6,454 bases of DNA. Source: Oscillospiraceae bacterium (GTDB taxonomy: Bacteria; Bacillota_A; Clostridia; Oscillospirales; Oscillospiraceae). The notes under the pieces are model-generated. The model saw only the letters and a list, made by a program, of their open reading frames with translations. It did not search any database and was not told where the DNA came from. Of this stretch, positions 1 through 4,636 are shown piece by piece; position 1 is the stretch's first letter, and each line of letters starts with the position of its first letter. Made by a program: the position numbers and the translations under genes. Location of the stretch: contig JAFYVA010000135.1 of the NCBI GenBank assembly GCA_017549325.1, positions 1-6,454 of the forward strand, read 5' to 3'.

Positions 1-674
1 ATCTGGATGGTGCGGGCACCCTTGGGCAGCAGGATGGGCAGGCCCTGACCGATCACATCGACAGTGGTGAAATACTCCAGCTCGCGGCCCAGCTTGTTGT
101 GGTCGCGCTTGAGTGCCTCTTCACGCTGCTGGATGTAAGCATCCAGATCGTCCTTCTTGGCAAAGGCCACACCGTAGATACGCTGGAGCATCTTGCGGTT
201 GGAGTCGCCGCGCCAGTAGGCACCGGTGGCGGAGGTCAGCTTGATGGCGTTGCCCTTGATGCGGCCGGTGGAGTCCAGATGGGGGCCGGCGCACAGGTCG
301 GTGAAGTCTCCCTGCTTATAGAAGCTGATGACGGCATCCTCAGGCAGATCGTTGATCAGCTCCACCTTGTAGGGCTCGTCCTTCTCCTCCATGAACTTGA
401 TGGCCTCGGCGCGGGGCAGCTCGAAACGCTCCAGCTTCAGCTTCTCCTTGCAGATCTTGCGCATCTCGCCTTCCAGCTCAGCCAGATCCTCGGGGGTGAA
501 GGGACGGGGGGTATCGAAGTCATAGTAAAAGCCGTTTTCAATGCTGGGGCCGATGGCCAGCTTCACCTCGGGGTGCAGGCGCTTCATGGCCTGTGCCAGC
601 ACGTGGGAGCAGGTGTGCCAGTAGGTCTGGCGGTATTCCTTGTTCTCAAAGGTGTAGATATTCTCTTCGCTCAT
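1..674 (-). CDS. thrS: Threonyl-tRNA synthetase, N-terminal part (3' end outside window), TGS-less form
   Basis: This is the first 224 residues of the enzyme that joins threonine to tRNA-Thr in the cytoplasm. The editing (second additional) domain is seen directly: HxxxH at H20/H24 inside [11 protein letters not shown], and the C128-AGP-H132 pair in [12 protein letters not shown]. These match the four-residue zinc-like site that clears Ser-tRNA-Thr in the family. [16 protein letters not shown] (153-168) and [13 protein letters not shown] (190-202) follow, leading into the class II catalytic core, which continues beyond base 1. The start at 674 is set by AAGGAGGAA (AGGAGG at 683-688, 8 bases before ATG). 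Most family members carry about 60 residues of TGS domain before the editing domain; here only 19 residues precede the HxxxH, and the T-box terminator lies just 39 bases upstream, so no TGS domain can be encoded. Expression is predicted to be T-box controlled. Identity is very secure. Confidence 0.97.
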   Translation of the reverse strand, partial: MSEENIYTFENKEYRQTYWHTCSHVLAQAMKRLHPEVKLAIGPSIENGFYYDFDTPRPFTPEDLAELEGEMRKICKEKLKLERFELPRAEAIKFMEEKDEPYKVELINDLPEDAVISFYKQGDFTDLCAGPHLDSTGRIKGNAIKLTSATGAYWRGDSNRKMLQRIYGVAFAKKDDLDAYIQQREEALKRDHNKLGRELEYFTTVDVIGQGLPILLPKGARTIQ

Positions 675-682
675 GGGAAATT

Positions 683-688
683 CCTCCT
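683..688 (-). promoter_or_regulatory. Ribosome binding site of thrS
   Basis: AGGAGG reads on the minus strand 8 bases before the ATG at 672-674. It fixes the start of the TGS-less ThrS and rules out a longer N-terminus, since the T-box terminator lies immediately upstream. Confidence 0.9.
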
Positions 689-713
689 TGAAAAGTTCGG
701 GGTGTGAGAGGAT

Positions 714-752
714 AAAAAATCCCCACCCCTGACATTGGTCTCAGGGGTGGGG
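714..752 (-). terminator. T-box regulated intrinsic terminator before thrS
   Basis: A 12-bp arm CCCCACCCCTGA (752-741) pairs perfectly with TCAGGGGTGGGG (732-721) across an 8-base loop, followed on the minus strand by ATTTTTT. The 5' arm also contains CCACCC, complementary to GGGTGG in the T-box, so terminator and antiterminator exclude each other. Confidence 0.95.
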
Positions 753-961
753 CAATACATATTACTCCACGGTTCCACCCTGCTTACAGCATTTTCCATG
801 CTGTCGCTCGTGTGCTCTGTAACGGGAGCATCCCGTCCCGGTCATCCCGGGCAGCTCGGGAGTGGTACAGCCGCTCACGTACCGCGCATCGCTTTCAGCC
901 GGGGCGACGCTCTCTTGTTCGGTGTGGACGCGGTTTCTTCTCCGTCATCGCTTCGTTATCT
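714..961 (-). ncRNA. T-box riboswitch leader of thrS (threonine, specifier ACC)
   Basis: This transcribed leader senses the charging state of tRNA-Thr. Reading down the minus strand: a Stem I with a kink-turn-like GATGA at 945-949, a 6-bp helix ACCGCG (934-929) with CGCGGT (886-881), an AGAGAG bulge segment (915-910), and the 3' side ACC-ACTCCCGAGC. In that segment ACC (866-864) is the likely specifier codon, followed by the usual A and GAG. A Stem III hairpin comes next (804-786, ACAGCAT/ATGCTGT with a short GGAA-type loop). The diagnostic T-box AGGGTGGAACCGTGG is at 781-767, with TGGA to pair with the tRNA 3' end. The 5' arm of the terminator can instead pair with GGGTGG of the T-box, giving the antiterminator. 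Known for the class: uncharged tRNA stabilises the antiterminator and allows thrS transcription. The class is certain; the specifier was placed by motif context, not by folding. Confidence 0.95.
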
Positions 962-967
962 CAGGAC

Positions 968-996
968 AGTATACTGCGTTTTTTTGTTGTTGTCAA
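968..996 (-). promoter_or_regulatory. Promoter of the thrS leader
   Basis: A perfect -35 TTGACA (996-991) and a -10 TATACT (973-968) are separated by exactly 17 bases. Transcription should begin near 961, giving a leader of about 287 bases. The -35 box overlaps the TGA stop codon (995-993) of the upstream HAD phosphatase gene. Confidence 0.9.
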
Positions 997-1631
997 CGGG
1001 GAAATTGCAGGATATCGGCCACTGTATCGGCGATTTGCGTTGCACCCAGCGACTCCAGCAGCGCGCGGCTGCGGAAGCCCCAGCTGACGGCGATCAGCGG
1101 CATATCGGCGTTCTGTACGGTCGCCACATCCACCTCGCTGTCGCCGATGTACACCGCGCCGTCCTTCTCCGCGCCCAGCGCGTCAAGGGCCGCAAAGACC
1201 ATGTCGGGCGCCGGCTTGCGGGCGATGCCGCTGCGCTCACCGAAGGCGGGGATGCCGGGGAAGAATTTCGCCGCCAATTCCTGCACGGCGCCGTGGGGCT
1301 TATTGGACACGATGGCCACCTTGCACCCCTCCGCCTTCAGCTGCTCCAACAGCGGCAGAACGCCGTCGTACGGCGCGGTCTTGATGCAGGAATGGGCCTC
1401 GTAGTAGGTTCGGAAATCCTGCAAAATCGCATCAAACTGCGGCGTGTCCTCCCCCTGCGGCAGACAGCCGATCATCAGCTCACGGGCCCCGTTGCCGGTG
1501 GCGGCCACCACCGCAGGGCGGGAGCAGGCAGGGTAGCCGTACTTGTCCAGAATATAGTTCACCGCATCGGTCAGATCCTGCGCCGTATCCAGCACGGTTC
1601 CGTCCATATCAAATAAATAGGTAGTATACAT
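993..1631 (-). CDS. HAD-superfamily phosphatase, phosphoglycolate phosphatase/PpaX-like
   Basis: This is a 212-residue cytoplasmic hydrolase of the haloacid dehalogenase superfamily, probably removing phosphate from a small metabolite. All four HAD motifs are visible: DMDGT at 8-12 (D8 the nucleophile, D10 the acid/base), S109 in AIVSNKP, K139 in ARKPAPD, and GDSEVD at 163-168 (D164 and D168, magnesium ligands). Between motifs I and II lies a helical cap of about 65 residues, as in Gph and PpaX, and the length is typical. The substrate cannot be read from sequence: phosphoglycolate, pyrophosphate or a sugar phosphate are all possible. An ATG three codons upstream (1640) abuts AGGAG with no gap, whereas the ATG at 1631 sits 9 bases from it, so I chose 1631. 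It has its own promoter (1664-1692). No terminator follows; the stop lies within the thrS promoter, so read-through into the T-box leader is likely. Confidence 0.93.
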   Translation of the reverse strand: MYTTYLFDMDGTVLDTAQDLTDAVNYILDKYGYPACSRPAVVAATGNGARELMIGCLPQGEDTPQFDAILQDFRTYYEAHSCIKTAPYDGVLPLLEQLKAEGCKVAIVSNKPHGAVQELAAKFFPGIPAFGERSGIARKPAPDMVFAALDALGAEKDGAVYIGDSEVDVATVQNADMPLIAVSWGFRSRALLESLGATQIADTVADILQFPR

Positions 1632-1640
1632 CTTTCGCAT

Positions 1641-1645
1641 CTCCT
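1641..1645 (-). promoter_or_regulatory. Ribosome binding site deciding the phosphatase start
   Basis: AGGAG lies on the minus strand directly against an upstream in-frame ATG (1640-1638) but 9 bases from the ATG at 1631-1629. Normal spacing therefore favours the second ATG. Confidence 0.8.
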
Positions 1646-1663
1646 TTTTTCTCGCTGCCCTAC

Positions 1664-1692
1664 AGTATACGACTTCTCTCCCCGTTCGTAAA
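1664..1692 (-). promoter_or_regulatory. Promoter of the HAD phosphatase gene
   Basis: A -35 TTTACG (1692-1687, four of six consensus bases) and a -10 TATACT (1669-1664) are spaced by 17 bases. The predicted start near 1657 gives a short untranslated region of about 26 bases. The promoter sits just behind the permease terminator, so the gene appears to be transcribed separately. Confidence 0.8.
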
Positions 1693-1696
1693 GAGC

Positions 1697-1732
1697 AAAA
1701 AAAGATGTCCGGCTGAGCCGGACATCTTTTTT
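1697..1732 (-). terminator. Intrinsic terminator of the permease gene
   Basis: A long perfect hairpin: AAAGATGTCCGGC and GCCGGACATCTTT pair around a three-base loop, extended by flanking A and T runs so that the 3' arm ends in seven T on the minus strand. It begins about 19 bases after the permease stop. Because A and T runs flank both sides it could also work on the plus strand, but no plus-strand gene enters it. Confidence 0.93.
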
Positions 1733-1751
1733 ATAATGTGTTTTGTGTTGC

Positions 1752-3092
1752 TCAGGCGCTCTTCTTACCGCGGAAGAAGGAGCCGATGACCATAACCACC
1801 ACGAAGACGATCAGGTAGAACACGACGTTGATCTTGTGGGAGTAGATGGCGGCGAAGACCATGAACAAGGAGCAGATGGTAGCCAGCACGGGCATCACAC
1901 TGCGCTTGAAGGGAGACAAAGTCTTCTGCTTCATCAGAGCGAAGTAGATGGGGATGTACATAGCGTACAGGGTGATGATGGGCAGCTCGGAGGAATCGAA
2001 GCAGAAGGGACCGAACCAGTCACCCATCAGGCAGCCGCCGTAGAAGTACACCAGCCACAGGACGGAGATGAACAGACCGAACACGGCAGAGTTGGTGGGC
2101 ATGCCGGTGTGGGGGTCAACGTTCTTGAACATAGCCAGCTTGGAGCTGCCGCTCTCCTCAGCCAGATCATACAGGCCGCGGGTAACAGCCATGGTCAGGC
2201 CGTTGAGGGTGCCCCAGCAGGAGATGACGACGAAGGCGAAGATGGCCACGCCGCCGACCTTACCGAAGACGTTGGAGAAGGCGATCTTGGCACCGGCCTC
2301 ACCGCCGGCCATCATGGTAGCGCTGTCAACAGCACCGGCCAGGCCGATGTAGTAGACCACATACACGATGGCAACAATGATGGTACCGATCAGCAGAGCC
2401 TTGGGCAGGTTGCGCTTGGCATCCTTCAGTTCCTTGCCGATAGAGGTGGCGCAGATCCAGCCCTCGAAGGCGAATGCCAGAGCCACGATGGCGCCGAACA
2501 GACCCTCGGAGAAGGGCAGCTCGTTGACCACGGTGGTGAAGTTCTGGACGGTCATGCCGTTGCTCAGACCCACGATGGTGCCGACGATGGCCATCAGGAA
2601 CAGGGGGATCAGCTTGATGATGGTGGTGGAGATCTGGAACTTACCGGCCAGTTTGGGGGCCAGAGCGTTCATCGCGTAGGTGACGATCATGAAGGCGCCG
2701 GCCAGAGCCATGGTGCGGCCGCCCACAACAGCGTCATCCCAGCCCAGCAGCACGCCGAAGTAACGGGCGGGCAGCCAGCTCAGAACGGACACCAGAGAGG
2801 GATAGTAGATAATGGCCATGAACCAGCCGATGTAGTAGCTGTAGTTCTTGCCGCAGGCGACTTTGGAGAAGCCCACCAGACCGTCCACGCCCTCATAGTG
2901 GCCGGACACGATGCCGAAGGTGTAGGCAGAGATGATCATAACCACACCCATGATGATGAATGCCAGAATGCCCGCGATCATGTTACCGCCGGTGCGATTC
3001 AGAACTGCCTCAGCCTTGAAGAAGATACCGGAGCCGATGACAGTACCGATGACCATGGCGATTGCTACGGGAAGACCGTATCTTTTTTCCAT
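1752..3092 (-). CDS. APC-superfamily amino-acid permease, SteT/LAT-like
   Basis: This is a 446-residue inner-membrane transporter of the amino acid-polyamine-organocation superfamily, expected to have about 12 membrane helices. Helix 1 (8-28) carries the unwound substrate-binding motif in GTVIGSGIFF (16-25). Helix 6 carries FAFEGW (207-212), followed by ELKDAKRNLPKAL (221-233), the cytoplasmic signature of the SteT/LAT-like branch. Other hydrophobic spans lie near 38-58, 86-106, 128-145, 157-177, 196-214, 232-252, 277-300, 335-354, 366-388, 399-417 and 421-440. The family mainly does uptake or antiport of neutral amino acids; SteT of Bacillus is a serine/threonine exchanger. A substrate cannot be assigned here, and a link to the nearby threonine-responsive thrS leader would be speculation. 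The start has AAAGGA 8 bases upstream. The gene has its own promoter and terminator, so it is probably monocistronic. Family assignment is secure, substrate unknown. Confidence 0.95.
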   Translation of the reverse strand: MEKRYGLPVAIAMVIGTVIGSGIFFKAEAVLNRTGGNMIAGILAFIIMGVVMIISAYTFGIVSGHYEGVDGLVGFSKVACGKNYSYYIGWFMAIIYYPSLVSVLSWLPARYFGVLLGWDDAVVGGRTMALAGAFMIVTYAMNALAPKLAGKFQISTTIIKLIPLFLMAIVGTIVGLSNGMTVQNFTTVVNELPFSEGLFGAIVALAFAFEGWICATSIGKELKDAKRNLPKALLIGTIIVAIVYVVYYIGLAGAVDSATMMAGGEAGAKIAFSNVFGKVGGVAIFAFVVISCWGTLNGLTMAVTRGLYDLAEESGSSKLAMFKNVDPHTGMPTNSAVFGLFISVLWLVYFYGGCLMGDWFGPFCFDSSELPIITLYAMYIPIYFALMKQKTLSPFKRSVMPVLATICSLFMVFAAIYSHKINVVFYLIVFVVVMVIGSFFRGKKSA

Positions 3093-3100
3093 AGTTGTAA

Positions 3101-3106
3101 TCCTTT
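3101..3106 (-). promoter_or_regulatory. Ribosome binding site of the permease
   Basis: AAAGGA on the minus strand lies 8 bases before the ATG at 3092-3090. It is weaker than the AGGAGG sites of thrS and ychF. Confidence 0.75.
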
Positions 3107-3123
3107 CTCATTTTCCTATTGTT

Positions 3124-3145
3124 GATTGTTCGTATTTTCACAATC
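3124..3145 (-). repeat. Short inverted repeat in the permease 5' untranslated region
   Basis: GATTGT and ACAATC form 6-base arms around 10 bases, lying from about +4 to +25 of the predicted permease transcript. It could be an operator for a repressor or a weak RNA hairpin. The arms are short and AT-rich, so chance is quite possible. Confidence 0.35.
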
Positions 3146-3155
3146 CTACACGAAT

Positions 3156-3184
3156 AGTATACTCCTCTCTTTTTTTCCTTGCAA
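3156..3184 (-). promoter_or_regulatory. Promoter of the permease gene
   Basis: A -35 TTGCAA (3184-3179, four of six consensus bases) and a -10 TATACT (3161-3156) are separated by 17 bases. The start is predicted near 3149, giving an untranslated region of about 57 bases, the longest in the window apart from the T-box leader. Confidence 0.8.
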
Positions 3185-3361
3185 GCAATTTATTGTGGTG
3201 ATTTGCGAGAAAAAAGCCATAACCTTTTGTCGTTTTTCACAGTGCAGACGCCCCGTATTCGTGCTCTTTGGTTTCTTTTCGGTAAACTATTTTTGCATTT
3301 TTTTGTTTTTCATGCAGCTTTCTTCCCGTTTTCACGAAAAAGAAAAATCTTCGTGAAACAA
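3185..3361. other. AT-rich intergenic stretch between ychF terminator and permease promoter
   Basis: These 177 bases are clearly richer in A and T than the genes around them. I see no convincing gene, no ribosome site with a credible frame, and no RNA family I recognise. The only structure is an inverted repeat at 3330-3358. The rest of the roughly 320-base gap between ychF and the permease is taken by the permease promoter and leader (3093-3184) and the ychF terminator (3362-3393). Confidence 0.7.
3330..3358. repeat. Inverted repeat next to the ychF terminator
   Basis: TTTCACGAA (3330-3338) and TTCGTGAAA (3350-3358) are perfect 9-base arms around an 11-base AT-rich loop, a few bases beyond the strong ychF terminator. 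No T-run follows on the minus strand, so it is not a normal second terminator. It could be an operator-like palindrome or a transcript-end hairpin. Confidence 0.5.
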
Positions 3362-3393
3362 GGAACCCCGCACCGTAATCGGTGCGGGGTTCC
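3362..3393 (-). terminator. Intrinsic terminator of ychF
   Basis: A 14-bp perfect stem, GGAACCCCGCACCG with CGGTGCGGGGTTCC, closes a four-base ATTA loop and is followed on the minus strand by TTGTTT. It starts 18 bases after the ychF stop codon. The T-run is imperfect, but the stem is very GC-rich. Confidence 0.88.
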
Positions 3394-3411
3394 GTCCGTT
3401 TTCGCGGAATA

Positions 3412-4485
<1,074 letters not shown>

Positions 4486-4494
4486 AAGGGAGTT

Positions 4495-4500
4495 CCTCCT
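4495..4500 (-). promoter_or_regulatory. Ribosome binding site of ychF
   Basis: AGGAGG on the minus strand sits 9 bases before the ATG at 4485-4483, just where the conserved MKLGIVGLPN begins. It excludes the upstream in-frame ATG at 4560, which lies before the promoter's -10 box. Confidence 0.9.
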
Positions 4501-4519
4501 CGTTTTCTTCTGACAAAAT

Positions 4520-4548
4520 ATTGTACCATCTCCCGGGAAAAAGTGCAA
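4520..4548 (-). promoter_or_regulatory. Promoter of ychF
   Basis: A good -10 TACAAT (4525-4520) and a weak -35 TTGCAC (4548-4543, only TTG matching) are 17 bases apart. Transcription should start near 4513, giving about 28 untranslated bases. Confidence 0.72.
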
Positions 4549-4571
4549 GGCATAAATCATCCCCCACAGAG

Positions 4572-4608
4572 AAAGACAGCAGAAGCCGCCGTGGCTTCTG
4601 CTGTCTTT
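4572..4608 (-). terminator. Intrinsic terminator of the coiled-coil gene
   Basis: A 16-bp perfect stem, AAAGACAGCAGAAGCC with GGCTTCTGCTGTCTTT, encloses five bases and begins 28 bases after the coiled-coil stop codon. A T-rich TTTCTCT end follows on the minus strand. It separates this gene from the ychF promoter. Confidence 0.9.
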
Positions 4609-4636
4609 GTCACTTGTTTTGCGCAGAGGGCGTTCA

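Noticed and set aside
99..707. A 202-codon plus-strand frame opposite thrS
   Set aside because: It lies opposite conserved ThrS coding sequence and the T-box terminator; its composition is a shadow.
735..1616. Long plus-strand frames across the T-box leader and phosphatase
   Set aside because: They cross a structured regulatory RNA and a conserved HAD gene, with low-quality composition and no family signs.
1743..3125. A 460-codon open frame on the plus strand, longer than the permease itself
   Set aside because: It is the mirror of the permease gene. Its product is an improbable His/Asp/Gly/Gln-rich string with no domain, while the minus strand gives a clear transporter with promoter, ribosome site and terminator.
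4486..4560. A 25-codon N-terminal extension of YchF
   Set aside because: It would start upstream of the -10 box, has no ribosome site, and the conserved family N-terminus begins at 4485.
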